33,614 nt of DNA from Kitasatospora aureofaciens (GCF_019192735.1 NZ_JAHTKP010000077.1:1-33614), one strand, 5' to 3'; positions 1-7,414 are shown, counted from the first letter of the stretch. Numbers and translations: made by a program. Notes: generated by a model from the letters alone, not told the origin.

Positions 1-199
1 CCGGCCCGACCGTCAGCACCGTCACCTCGGCGCCCTCGTTCGCCTCCGCGATCCGCAGCGCCTGCTCCACGCCGTACTCGTCCAGCTCCGACAGAAGGCC
101 GTCCACGCCCTCCCGGTCGGTGGTGTGGTCGTCCGCGAACCGACGGTCACCCGTCGCATCCGGCACGTACTTCACACAGACGACGATCCTCAAGCTCAT
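1..199 (-). CDS. etfB: Electron transfer flavoprotein beta subunit (EtfB), N-terminal part
   Basis: The window edge cuts this gene, so only the first 66 residues are present. The protein begins MSLRIVVCVKYVPDATGDRR and continues with a stretch containing SELDEYGVEQALRIAE and VTVLTVGP, which I recognise as the actinobacterial EtfB start. EtfB pairs with EtfA to bind FAD and AMP and carries electrons from acyl-CoA dehydrogenases to the membrane quinone pool in the cytoplasm. The ATG is preceded by AGGAGAA at about 7 nt. etfA would be expected just outside the left edge, which cannot be checked here. Upstream lie three quasi-palindromes (253-265, 368-380, 390-402) that may regulate it. Confidence 0.85.
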   Translation of the reverse strand, partial: MSLRIVVCVKYVPDATGDRRFADDHTTDREGVDGLLSELDEYGVEQALRIAEANEGAEVTVLTVGP

Positions 200-252
200 G
201 AGCGGTTCTCCTGTCACGGGTGCACTGGATCCTGGCCTCAGGTCATGCCAAG

Positions 253-265
253 GGTACTGAGTGCC
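253..265. promoter_or_regulatory. 13-bp quasi-palindrome, distal operator candidate of etfB
   Basis: GGTACTGAGTGCC has arms GGTACT and AGTGCC that match at 5 of 6 positions around a central G. It is the exact reverse complement of the site at 368-380. It lies 54 bp upstream of the etfB start codon, so it could overlap the promoter. The binding protein is unknown; a TetR-type repressor is only a guess from the shape. Confidence 0.5.
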
Positions 266-367
266 AATCCCGGCCCGGCCGCGCCATGCGCGCCGCAAGC
301 GCCACCTGGACCGGCATGCCGTGTCGGCTCTCTTCGACTGGCGTCAGAGGCTCCACGGAGAGAATAC

Positions 368-402
368 GGCACTCAGTACCCCTGGTAAAGGAACTCAGTA
401 CC
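368..402. promoter_or_regulatory. Pair of 13-bp quasi-palindromes upstream of etfB
   Basis: GGCACTCAGTACC (368-380) and GGAACTCAGTACC (390-402) have centres 22 bp apart, about two helical turns, so they could bind a protein on one DNA face. They are the same motif as the site at 253-265. The stretch 200-453 lies between the etfB start and the encapsulin stop, so these sites most likely act on etfB. No other coding signal was seen in the stretch. Confidence 0.5.
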
Positions 403-453
403 CTTTGGGGCTTGGGGGGCTCCCGGGCTGGGCGGGGGCCAGGGCCGGGCGGG

Positions 454-1251
454 TCAGGCCTGGAGGACGACGGCGGCCTCTCCGGTGTAGACGCGGAAGG
501 TCAGCGATTCCTGGAGATAGAGCTGGACAGCGGTGGCGTCGTGGGAGAGGTAGCCGACGGAGGCGTCCTGGCCGAGGAAGAGTTCGAAGTCGCCGCCGCG
601 GGCGGAGAGGAGGAGGGCGCCTTCGATGGCGGGCGCCCAGATGATGTCGCCGTCGAGGAGGCGTGCCAGGTGGTTGTGGACGGGGTAGCCGTGGTCGCTG
701 GTTTCGTTGACGGCGGTGAAGGTGTCCGCGCCGAGGAGGAGGGAGTACGGGCCGCCGACGCCGGCGAGGCGGAGGGCGGTGAGGGCGCGGCTGACGGCAT
801 TGGGGTATTCGCGGACGTCGTCGGGCAGTTGGACGGGCGCGTTGGTCGAGGCGGTTCGGATGCCCTCGATGGCGCCGGCCCGGTAGCCCTCGAAGACGGC
901 GCGGTCCTCGGCGAGCGCGAGCGTGCGGGCGGCGTCCTTGACGGGCTGCCAGTCGGAGTCGCGCGAGCCGCGTTCGACGTCGTCGACGGCGGAGCGCCGC
1001 ACGGTGAAGGGGACACGGAGCTCGACCATCGGACGGGCCTCGCGGGCGTGGGCCTGGACGCCGTCGGCGGGCGGGTCGATGCCGGTGAGGTGGCCGGTGC
1101 CGATGGCGGCGAGGGTGGCACCCTCGGGGCCGTTCAGGTCGACGACCCGGCGGCCGGCGAGGTGGAGCTCGAAGGTCTGACGGGCCTCCTCCTCGATCTC
1201 CTCCCAGGCCGCGGCGGAGACGGGGGCGAGGTCCCGGTGCAGATTGTTCAT
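454..1251 (-). CDS. enc: Family 1 encapsulin shell protein
   Basis: This 265-residue protein begins MNNLHRDLAPVSAAAWEEIE and ends with VYTGEAAVVLQA. Length, N-terminal helix and landmarks such as YLQESLTFRVYTGEAAV match the linocin M18/encapsulin family with the HK97 phage-capsid fold. Such proteins assemble into hollow cytoplasmic shells that package an enzyme through its C-terminal tail. The gene directly upstream encodes a DyP peroxidase with such a tail, so the two form a cargo-shell pair. They are separated by 97 bp, most of it a 14-bp tandem repeat. A weak AAGGA precedes the ATG at about 11 nt. No truncation is seen. Confidence 0.93.
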   Translation of the reverse strand: MNNLHRDLAPVSAAAWEEIEEEARQTFELHLAGRRVVDLNGPEGATLAAIGTGHLTGIDPPADGVQAHAREARPMVELRVPFTVRRSAVDDVERGSRDSDWQPVKDAARTLALAEDRAVFEGYRAGAIEGIRTASTNAPVQLPDDVREYPNAVSRALTALRLAGVGGPYSLLLGADTFTAVNETSDHGYPVHNHLARLLDGDIIWAPAIEGALLLSARGGDFELFLGQDASVGYLSHDATAVQLYLQESLTFRVYTGEAAVVLQA

Positions 1252-1283
1252 GGGGCGAGGGTCCTTTTCGGGGCGTCTTTTAA

Positions 1284-1366
1284 GGGGGCCGCTTCAGGGG
1301 GTCCGCGTCGGGGGTCCGCTACAGGATGTCCGTTTCAGGAGGTCCGTTTCAGGGGGTCCGTTTCAG
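1284..1366. repeat. 14-bp tandem repeat spanning the end of the DyP gene
   Basis: Six units follow one another at 1284-1297, 1298-1310 (one base short), 1311-1324, 1325-1338, 1339-1352 and 1353-1366. The plus-strand consensus is GGGGTCCGTTTCAG. The last unit lies inside the DyP coding region and encodes its terminal residues. The stop codon at 1349-1351 falls in the neighbouring unit, so the stop-containing segment has been duplicated into the space before the encapsulin gene. Confidence 0.9.
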
Positions 1367-2335
1367 GCTGCCGATGCCGAGCGAGCCGTCCGGCTCGACA
1401 CGAGGCCGGGCCGGCGGGGAGGCGAGGAAGTCGGCGGTCGGGACGAAGTGGAGCGAGCCGGTGACGGCGGTGGAGAAGTCGAGCAGACGGTCGGTGGTAC
1501 CGGGCGGGCGGCCGACGAACATGTTGCGCAGCATCTCCTCGGTCACCTCCGGAGTGCGCGAATAGCCGATGAAGTAGGTGCCGAACTCGCCGCCCCGTTC
1601 GAAGGACCCGAACGGCATGTTGAAGCGGACGATCTGCCGCTCCTCGCCGTCCGGGCCGGTGACGACGGTGAGGGCGATGTGCGCGTCGGCGGGTTTGTCG
1701 GCGTCGTCGAGCTCGATGTCGCCGAGCTTGGTGCGCCCGACCGCCCGCTCCTGTGCGTCGACGCCGATCGCGTCCCACTTGTCGAGGTCGTGCAGGTACT
1801 TCTGGACGACGACGTAGCTGCCGCCGGCGAAGTCCGGGTCCTCGTCGCCGATCAGGGCGGCGGCCTCGGCGGCCCGGCCCTCGGGGTTCTCGGTGCCGTC
1901 GACGAAGCCGAGCAGGTCCCGGTCGTCGAAGTACTGGAAGCCCTGGACGGAGTCGACGACGGTCGCCGACCCGGCGAGGCGGTCGGTGAGCCGGGCGGCG
2001 AGTTCGAAGCAGAGGTCCGTCCGGGCGGCGCGCAGGTGCAGCAGCAGGTCGCCGGGGGTGGCCGGGGCCCGGTGCCGGGCGCCCGCCACCTCGCGGAACG
2101 GGTGCAGGCCGGACGGACGGGGGCCGTCGAAGAGCCGGTCCCAGAGGTCCGAGCCGATGCCGGTGACGCAGGTGAGGCCGCCCGCGGGGGCGCGGAAGCC
2201 GACCGACCGGCGCAGCCCGGCGAGGTCGGGCAGCAGTTCCCGGACAGCGTCCTCGCCGCCGGGGTCGACGGTGAGGACGAGGAAGACGGCCGCGCTGGTC
2301 AGCGGGGACAGGACGGCTTGCGGTTCGGCCTGCAT
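1349..2335 (-). CDS. dyp: DyP-type heme peroxidase, encapsulin cargo
   Basis: The 328-residue protein has the DyP signature GFVDGTENPEG near residues 142-152, with the catalytic Asp of the GxxDG motif. The candidate proximal heme His is in AHIALTVV near residue 218, and the distal Arg is in IVRFNMPFGS near residue 237. DyP enzymes oxidise dyes and phenolics with hydrogen peroxide. The C terminus reads DGSLGIGSLKRTP, the classic encapsulin-loading peptide, so the enzyme should be packaged in the shell encoded just downstream. Here the tail runs past SLK into RTP, which comes from a tandem repeat. The start ATG has GGAGGGATC at about 9 nt. The gene is intact, with no signal peptide. Confidence 0.93.
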   Translation of the reverse strand: MQAEPQAVLSPLTSAAVFLVLTVDPGGEDAVRELLPDLAGLRRSVGFRAPAGGLTCVTGIGSDLWDRLFDGPRPSGLHPFREVAGARHRAPATPGDLLLHLRAARTDLCFELAARLTDRLAGSATVVDSVQGFQYFDDRDLLGFVDGTENPEGRAAEAAALIGDEDPDFAGGSYVVVQKYLHDLDKWDAIGVDAQERAVGRTKLGDIELDDADKPADAHIALTVVTGPDGEERQIVRFNMPFGSFERGGEFGTYFIGYSRTPEVTEEMLRNMFVGRPPGTTDRLLDFSTAVTGSLHFVPTADFLASPPARPRVEPDGSLGIGSLKRTP

Positions 2336-2400
2336 GGTCGGATCCCTCCGGGGGTGGTCAGGAGGCGCAGGAGGGCGTGGCCGAGGTGTGACGGACCAGG

Positions 2401-2439
2401 ACGGGACGGGCCAGTACGGGACGGGCCAGTACGGGACGG
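2401..2439. repeat. 15-bp tandem repeat upstream of the DyP gene
   Basis: The unit ACGGGACGGGCCAGT occurs at 2401-2415 and 2416-2430 and begins again at 2431-2439. A diverged partial copy precedes it. It lies 66-104 bp upstream of the DyP start codon, where promoter elements are expected. The rest of 2336-2632 contains an AT-rich patch near 2450-2475 (AAATTTGATCATGCGTACGA) that may hold the divergent promoters. Confidence 0.7.
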
Positions 2440-2601
2440 ACCGGCGGAAATTTGATCATGCGTACGATTACACCGCACAGCAGACAAATCGGCATGGGCA
2501 ACACGCACCTGAACGGCCTACTCCGACGGCCCGCCCGCTGCGGCCGTCCGAGGGACACCGCCCGGGCGCGACTGGCGACCCTGTTCCCCCCGACAATAGG
2601 A

Positions 2602-2615
2602 GGAGGAGAGCCTCC
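2602..2615 (+). promoter_or_regulatory. Small hairpin covering the AGGAGG of the PP2C gene
   Basis: GGAGG (2602-2606), loop AGAG, CCTCC (2611-2615) can form a stem. The best Shine-Dalgarno match, AGGAGG, is in the 5' arm and lies more than 20 nt from the ATG at 2633, which is unusually far. No in-frame GTG, TTG or ATG lies nearer to it. Confidence 0.35.
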
Positions 2616-2632
2616 CGAAGGGCGGCGAGCCG

Positions 2633-3394
2633 ATGGCGCCGTACATCGCGGTGAGCGCGCTGAGCCACGAGGGCCTGGTGCGCGAGCACAACGAGGACAG
2701 CCTCACGGTCGGGCCGTGGACCCTCTGCGCGACTGTGACCACCAACCCGCAGACCCTGCTCTTCCCGCTCGGTCCACCCTGCGTGGTCGCGGTGGCCGAC
2801 GGCCTGGGCGGCCACCCCGGCGGCGAGGTGGCCAGCGCCCTGGTGGCCCGGCGGCTCGCGGCGGACGGCCCCGGGCTGGACGACGAGGAGACCGTCCGGG
2901 CCGAGCTCCAGGACTGCAACCGCGCGGTCTTCGCGGCCGCCGCCGAGGACCCGGAGCTGGCCGCCATGGGCACCACGGTGGCCGGCCTGGTGCTGCTGCC
3001 CGAGCAGGCGGTCGCCTTCAACGTCGGCGACAGCCGGGTCTACCTGGTCACCGCGGACGGGCTGCGCCGGGTGAGCGTCGACGACAGCCCGCCGCTGCCG
3101 CCCGGCCGGCGCACCACCTCGGTGGTCACCCAGACGCTCGGCGGCTCGCTCGGCCTGACCTTCGTCGAGCCGCACGTGCGCGCGGCGCCCCTGGCCGTCG
3201 GCGACCGCTACCTGGTGTGCAGCGACGGCCTGACCGATCCGGTGCCGGAGGACGAGCTGGCCGGGCTGCTGGCCCAGCCGTACGAGGGGTCGGAGCGGGC
3301 GGACGGCCGGGCCGCGTTCGACCTGTGGAAGGCCGCGATCGAGGCCGGCGGGCCGGACAACATCACGCTGGCGCTGGTGCGGATCGGCGAGTGA
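2633..3394 (+). CDS. PP2C-family protein serine/threonine phosphatase
   Basis: This 253-residue cytoplasmic protein is a single PP2C domain that should dephosphorylate Ser/Thr residues using two metal ions. The metal-ligand motifs are all present in order: REHNEDS (Asp22), VADGLGGHPGG (Asp56), MGTTVAGL, NVGDSRVYL, CSDGLTD (Asp198) and GGPDN (Asp242). There is no membrane segment or sensor domain. It is transcribed away from the DyP/encapsulin operon. The ATG was chosen because no in-frame alternative lies nearer the AGGAGG at about 2601. A strong hairpin directly overlaps the stop codon. Partner kinase and substrate are unknown. Confidence 0.9.
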   Translation: MAPYIAVSALSHEGLVREHNEDSLTVGPWTLCATVTTNPQTLLFPLGPPCVVAVADGLGGHPGGEVASALVARRLAADGPGLDDEETVRAELQDCNRAVFAAAAEDPELAAMGTTVAGLVLLPEQAVAFNVGDSRVYLVTADGLRRVSVDDSPPLPPGRRTTSVVTQTLGGSLGLTFVEPHVRAAPLAVGDRYLVCSDGLTDPVPEDELAGLLAQPYEGSERADGRAAFDLWKAAIEAGGPDNITLALVRIGE

Positions 3395-3416
3395 GGCCCC
3401 GCCGGGGCGGGGCCTC
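3393..3416 (+). terminator. Perfect 11-bp hairpin after the PP2C gene
   Basis: GAGGCCCCGCC (3393-3403) and GGCGGGGCCTC (3406-3416) pair perfectly around a 2-nt gap. The stem begins inside the stop codon. There is no T-run, as is common for actinobacterial terminators. It could also end transcription of the convergent collagenase gene. Confidence 0.75.
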
Positions 3417-3432
3417 GTCCGGCCTCGGCCGG

Positions 3433-3504
3433 CCCGGTGAGAACTCGGTCGTTCCGGTCGGATCGGCCGTTCCGGTCAGAACTCGGTCGTTCCGGTCAGA
3501 ACTC
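3433..3504. repeat. 20-bp tandem repeat copying the 3' end of the collagenase gene
   Basis: Units at 3485-3504 and 3465-3484 are nearly identical (GGTCGTTCCGGTCAGAACTC and one variant). They are followed by an 18-bp variant at 3447-3464 and a partial copy at 3433-3446. The first unit contains the last codons and stop of the collagenase gene (stop at 3496-3498), so the duplicated segment includes the stop codon. Confidence 0.85.
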
Positions 3505-5790
3505 GCTCGTGACGCTCACCCCGCTGAAGCCCTGCTGGGCGTAGAGGCTGAAGTACACGTAGCCGGCGGGCGGGTTGGTGACGGTGAGGGTCTCGTTGTT
3601 GTCCGGGCCCGCCGAGCGCGCGGTGTACGCGCCGGTGTAGGCCCAGCTGCTCGGGTTGTAGTACAGGTCGCCGTTGCCGGTGCCGCCACTGGAGGTGATC
3701 TTCAGCTGCTGGGTGCCGGGCGGGACGAGCACGTAGAAGTGCGCGTAGTTTCCGGTGGTGGCGGCGACGTTGCTGCGGGCGCAGTTCTTGTTCAGCTGCC
3801 GGGTGTCGGCGCCGGTGCACTCCGGCAGCGACGGGACGGTGGGCGTGTTGGCGCAGGCGCCGTTCCCGCACGCCGTCAGCCAGGAGTCGAAGTCGGCGTC
3901 GTACCGGGTGCCGATGGTGGTCTTCAGCAGGGTGCGGCCACCGGCCCAGTCACCGACCCGGTACTTGGCCAGCAGGGCGTCCATGTCGGCGCGGTGCTGC
4001 TCCAGCATGTAGCGGACGGCGAGGTAGCCCCACCGGTAGATCCGCTCCTGATCGGCGTTGTCGTACGTGGTGTCGAACAGGTCGCTCAGCTTGTACGTGT
4101 GCCGGGCCGCGGCGGCGATGGCCGCGTCGTTGGTCACCTTGCGGTACGAGTAGGACACGAACTCGGCGAAGCCCTCCAGCCACCACACGGTCGGCGTGGT
4201 CTGGCCGGCGGCGAAGTCGCCGTACATGTCGAACCGGCCGTCGAGGTAGTGGGTGTACTCGTGGTTGAGGTTCCAGATCTGGAACGCCGGGCGGGCCCAC
4301 TCGGCCTCGTACGCCACGAAGCGCGGCTGGTTCTTCGGGTCGGCCGGGTTGCCCTCGAGGTACATGCCGCCGTTGTTGGTGCTGATGCCGTAGATGATCC
4401 CGGCCAGCGCGCCGTAGTCGAAGGAGGAGTGGAAGACGACGACCTCGATCGTGGAGTTGTAGTCGTCCTTCACCGGGCCGCTGTCGCGCACGACGGAGTG
4501 GAAGTAGGCGTCCTGGCCGTTCAGGCTGGCGCAGGTGGCGGCCAGTTGGGTGCTGTCCAGTGCCTGCGCGAGGATCCGGATGCTCGGGCTGCAGGTGGTC
4601 GTGACCGTCAGGTTGGCCGCCTTGAGGCGGTTCGCGGCGTCGCAGGTGCCGTAGTACGCGCAGTTGCCGGTGTCGAAGGCGTCGGTCATCTCGGCGACGG
4701 CCGCCCACTGGTAGGCGCCGGTGCCGCCGGGCGAGGACTGCGCGGCCAGCGCCTGCTCGAACGGGCGGACCTTGGCCTGGAGCGCGGGGTACTTCAGGAA
4801 GCGGCCGAGCTCGCGGTCCGCGTTGTAGGGCAGCGTCTGGTAGCTGCCGCCGAACAGGCCGCCCGTGCGGGAGGCGAAGCCGTTCAGCGCGTCCAGCACG
4901 CTCGGGTCGGCCTGGACGGCGGCGGGGAAGTCGGCCAGCTGGTGGCCGCGGAAGAGGACGGTGAACACCGGGTTGACCGCCCACCCCAGACCGGCCGGGT
5001 TCCAGGTGGCGCTGTCGTAGTCGGTCAGCAGCCGCTTCACGACGTACAGGTAGCGGGTGTTCTCCTGCGCGCTGTCGATCAGGGTGACGGCCTCGCCGAG
5101 GATGCTCCCGTTGCCGGAAGTGACGTCGCGGGAGTGGGAGTTGGCGAAGAACGCGTCCAGCGCGGCGCGGATCGCGGTCTGCAGCGCGGTGCCGTACGGG
5201 CCGACCACGACCGGGTTGTACCACTGCACGAAGTAGCCGGCCCGCAGGTAGAGCACCAGTTGGGCGACGGAAGTGCTGTCGTCACCCGGGTAGTTGCCCG
5301 CCGTGTCGCGCAACGCGTAGGCCACGGTGGTCATTTGGGACTCGCGGAAGGCGTTCGACGCGTCGGTGCCGGCGAGTTGGAACAGCGTGTTGACGCACTG
5401 GAGGTCGGCGGACTTGATCTGCTGGACCAGGGCGTCGCCGGTGCGGCCGGTGAAGTCGCCGACGTTGCAGGCCTGGACGTCCGCGGCGAGGCTCCGGCCG
5501 GACGGCGCGTCGGCCGGCTGCGCGGCCTCGGGGTCGACCTTCACCGGGAGCGGGGCGCGGTCGCTCGCGGGGACGGGACGCTGCTCGCCGTCGCCGTTCG
5601 CGGTGGTGCCGAGGCCCGGCTGGGGGGCCGCGCCGGAGTGGGTGGCTTCGGCTCGGGTGCCGCGGGTGGCGTCGGCGAGCGGTGCGGCGTGGCCGCGCGG
5701 GGCGAGCAGGCCGATCGCGAGCGCCAGCGTCAGGGCGATCGTTAACAGTCGTGCCAGCTGCGGGAGTCGCAGCAGTCGTGCGGTACTCAC
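3496..5790 (-). CDS. Secreted M9-family collagenase
   Basis: The predicted product is 764 residues. It starts at a GTG (5788-5790) with GGAGG 7 nt upstream; a longer reading frame begins upstream but lacks such a site. Residues 1 to about 38 form a signal peptide (VSTARLLRLPQLARLL, a hydrophobic core, then RGHAAPLA). A long activator region precedes the zinc-protease core with HEYTH (His510, Glu511, His514) and WWLEGFAEF (Glu539, the likely third zinc ligand). The last 100 or so residues resemble a PPC-type beta-sandwich, as in clostridial and Streptomyces collagenases. It should degrade collagen or gelatin outside the cell. A 28-bp inverted repeat lies about 110 bp upstream, and the 3' end is tandemly duplicated. 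Confidence 0.9.
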   Translation of the reverse strand: MSTARLLRLPQLARLLTIALTLALAIGLLAPRGHAAPLADATRGTRAEATHSGAAPQPGLGTTANGDGEQRPVPASDRAPLPVKVDPEAAQPADAPSGRSLAADVQACNVGDFTGRTGDALVQQIKSADLQCVNTLFQLAGTDASNAFRESQMTTVAYALRDTAGNYPGDDSTSVAQLVLYLRAGYFVQWYNPVVVGPYGTALQTAIRAALDAFFANSHSRDVTSGNGSILGEAVTLIDSAQENTRYLYVVKRLLTDYDSATWNPAGLGWAVNPVFTVLFRGHQLADFPAAVQADPSVLDALNGFASRTGGLFGGSYQTLPYNADRELGRFLKYPALQAKVRPFEQALAAQSSPGGTGAYQWAAVAEMTDAFDTGNCAYYGTCDAANRLKAANLTVTTTCSPSIRILAQALDSTQLAATCASLNGQDAYFHSVVRDSGPVKDDYNSTIEVVVFHSSFDYGALAGIIYGISTNNGGMYLEGNPADPKNQPRFVAYEAEWARPAFQIWNLNHEYTHYLDGRFDMYGDFAAGQTTPTVWWLEGFAEFVSYSYRKVTNDAAIAAAARHTYKLSDLFDTTYDNADQERIYRWGYLAVRYMLEQHRADMDALLAKYRVGDWAGGRTLLKTTIGTRYDADFDSWLTACGNGACANTPTVPSLPECTGADTRQLNKNCARSNVAATTGNYAHFYVLVPPGTQQLKITSSGGTGNGDLYYNPSSWAYTGAYTARSAGPDNNETLTVTNPPAGYVYFSLYAQQGFSGVSVTSEF

Positions 5791-5899
5791 GTGGGGGCCT
5801 CCGGGCCGTCGTCGGCCGCATTGGGGGTGCGGCCTGTGGGGGCGAGGACCGTTGGCGACGGCGCCGCGCGGGCGGTTCCGTCGGGGACACGGTGGGGAG

Positions 5900-5927
5900 T
5901 GTGACATGTACCATGGCACATCTCACA
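5900..5927. promoter_or_regulatory. 28-bp inverted repeat upstream of the collagenase gene
   Basis: TGTGACATGT (5900-5909) and ACATCTCACA (5918-5927) are inverted with 9 of 10 matches around ACCATGGC. The centre is about 123 bp upstream of the collagenase start. It could be an operator. No regulator gene for it was recognised nearby. Confidence 0.45.
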
Positions 5928-5973
5928 TGACGGTGGGAAGCCCTCGGACGGCAGCTCGTTCGGCCCGGAAACG

Positions 5974-6016
5974 GCGACGGGGCTGTGGTGACGATCCGTC
6001 ACCACAGCCCCGTCGC
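5974..6016 (-). terminator. Perfect 20-bp hairpin after the DoxX gene
   Basis: Arms 5974-5993 and 5997-6016 are perfectly complementary over 20 bp, starting GCGACGGGGC, with a 3-nt loop ATC. The structure lies 15 bp beyond the DoxX stop codon on the minus strand. It would insulate the collagenase promoter from DoxX transcription. Confidence 0.85.
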
Positions 6017-6031
6017 TAGCCCGTTGTGGCG

Positions 6032-6604
6032 CTACTTGCGCAACAGGAGGATCACGCCCGCGGTCGCCAGGCCGACCACGACGGCGGCCACGCCGTACGT
6101 CAGGCGGTGCGCGCGAAGCACCGGCAGGAAGCGGTCCACGGCATAGCGGCCGGGGCCGGTCACGGCGAGCGCGGCCGCACCGGCCGTGAGCAGCAGCTCG
6201 TACTCGTTGCCCTTCGGGGCGAAGAAGCCGCCGCCCCACGTGACGGCGATCGCGTTGACCATCGTGCCGACGATCGCGGCGCCGGCCAGCGGGGTGAGCA
6301 GGCCGACGGCGAGCGCCAGCCCGCCCAGCGTCTCGGTGAGGCCGGCGACGACAGCCATGGCGTTGCCCGCCGGGTAGCCGCTCATGGTGAAGAACTGACC
6401 GGTGCCGTCGATCCCGCCGCCGCCGAACCAGCCGAACAGCTTCTGGCTGCCGTGCGCGGCCATGGTGAGGCCGAGGGCGAGGCGCAGGAGGAGGAGTCCG
6501 ACGTCGTAGGCGTGCGGGGAGGTCCCCGCCGGTCCGAGGGTTACCCGGCTCGGGCGAACGGGGGTGGTGGTGGGGGCGGTCGTGCTCGGGCTGCCGCTCG
6601 GCAT
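6032..6604 (-). CDS. DoxX-family membrane protein
   Basis: This 190-residue protein has a disordered Thr/Pro/Ser-rich N terminus, then DoxX-type transmembrane segments: LLLLRLALGLTMAAHGSQKL, an FGGGGIDGTGQFF loop, and three more hydrophobic stretches, ending in a final helix with LLLRK. DoxX proteins are small integral membrane proteins linked to redox and thiol stress; their exact activity is poorly known. The ATG at 6604 was chosen because GGAG stands 6 nt before it; an ATG four codons upstream (6616) lacks a good site. It is divergent from the mycothiol-isomerase-like gene across two palindromic operators (6677-6730). A 20-bp hairpin follows the gene. Confidence 0.88.
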   Translation of the reverse strand: MPSGSPSTTAPTTTPVRPSRVTLGPAGTSPHAYDVGLLLLRLALGLTMAAHGSQKLFGWFGGGGIDGTGQFFTMSGYPAGNAMAVVAGLTETLGGLALAVGLLTPLAGAAIVGTMVNAIAVTWGGGFFAPKGNEYELLLTAGAAALAVTGPGRYAVDRFLPVLRAHRLTYGVAAVVVGLATAGVILLLRK

Positions 6605-6676
6605 GCGCGTCTCCATCGATCGGGGGCGGTCGCAGGGGTGTGGTGGTGCGGCCGGGCGCGGGCGTCCCGCGCTGTT

Positions 6677-6730
6677 GTTCAAATTTGAACCGGCTGCTCT
6701 TCGACCGTACCTTGGAGTTCGAATTTGAAC
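6677..6730. promoter_or_regulatory. Two 14-bp palindromic operators between divergent genes
   Basis: GTTCAAATTTGAAC (6677-6690) is a perfect palindrome. GTTCGAATTTGAAC (6717-6730) differs at one base. Centres are 40 bp apart, about four helical turns, and the outer flanks extend the symmetry (TTG before the first, CAA after the second). The AT-rich sites stand out in this GC-rich DNA. The shape resembles MarR-family operators, but that is an inference. They probably co-regulate the DoxX gene (starts 6604) and the gene starting at 6806. Confidence 0.7.
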
Positions 6731-6805
6731 AACCTGCGGACCGGGCGCGAGTCGGAGGCCGTACGCGAGTCGCGGGCGGGGCCAGGGGCGGGGCAGGGTG
6801 GAGAC

Positions 6806-7402
6806 ATGGCTCAACGCAGGCAACACCAGCGGGCGGCGAAGACCGGCACGCCCTACCCCGAGGCGCTCGCCGCCTTCGGCGAACGCGTGCGGCTGATCGC
6901 CCCCGACCAGTGGGACACCCCCACCCCGTGCACCGACTGGTCCGTCCGCGACCTCGTCAACCACCTCACCGGGGAACAGCTCTGGGTCCCCGAACTGCTC
7001 ATGGGCGCCACCATCGCCGAGGTCGGCAGCCGGTTCGACGGCGACGTCCTCGGCCCCGACCCCGTCGCCGCCTGGACGGCCGCCGCCGACGCCGCCAAGC
7101 ACGCCTTCGCCGTCCCCCGCGCCACCGAGCTCACCGTCCACCTGTCCTTCGCGGACGTCTCCGGCCAGTACTACCTGGACCAGCTCACCGCCGACCTGGT
7201 GATCCACACCTGGGACCTCGCCGAAGGCATCCGGCAGCGCACCCGGCTCCCCGCCGACCTCGTCGACTTCGCCCTCGGCGAGTACGCGGGCTACGGGGAC
7301 CTCTCCGGCAGCGGCCTCTTCGACGCGCCCCTTCCCGTCCCCGACGGGGCGAGCCCGCAGACCCGCCTCCTCGCCCTCACGGGGCGGCGCCACCGGCCGT
7401 GA
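6806..7402 (+). CDS. TIGR03086-type metal-binding protein (mycothiol maleylpyruvate isomerase-like)
   Basis: The 198-residue product resembles the actinobacterial DinB/MDMPI superfamily. WSVRDLVNHLTGEQLW and LVIHTWDLAEG carry candidate metal-binding histidines. Known members include mycothiol-dependent isomerases; substrates of the TIGR03086 branch are mostly unknown. The ATG at 6806 follows GGGTGGAG closely. An in-frame ATG at 6725 would add 27 unconserved residues and overlap the operator, so I rejected it. Sharing a divergent operator region with DoxX suggests a joint role in thiol or electrophile stress, which is inference. Confidence 0.8.
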   Translation: MAQRRQHQRAAKTGTPYPEALAAFGERVRLIAPDQWDTPTPCTDWSVRDLVNHLTGEQLWVPELLMGATIAEVGSRFDGDVLGPDPVAAWTAAADAAKHAFAVPRATELTVHLSFADVSGQYYLDQLTADLVIHTWDLAEGIRQRTRLPADLVDFALGEYAGYGDLSGSGLFDAPLPVPDGASPQTRLLALTGRRHRP

Positions 7403-7414
7403 CCGACGGTTCGC

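Noticed and set aside
1284..1366. CRISPR-like array
   Set aside because: Units are 14 bp and directly adjacent without spacers, and no cas gene is present. The same applies to the arrays at 22111-22182 and 18940-19002.
2452..5745. Very long plus-strand open frame (about 1100 codons)
   Set aside because: It runs through the PP2C gene in another frame and antisense to the collagenase. Composition is low-complexity Val/Gly/Arg typical of GC-rich shadow frames, and there is no domain.
6677..6730. Bidirectional terminator
   Set aside because: The palindromes are AT-rich, short and lie between divergent start codons, so operators are the better reading.
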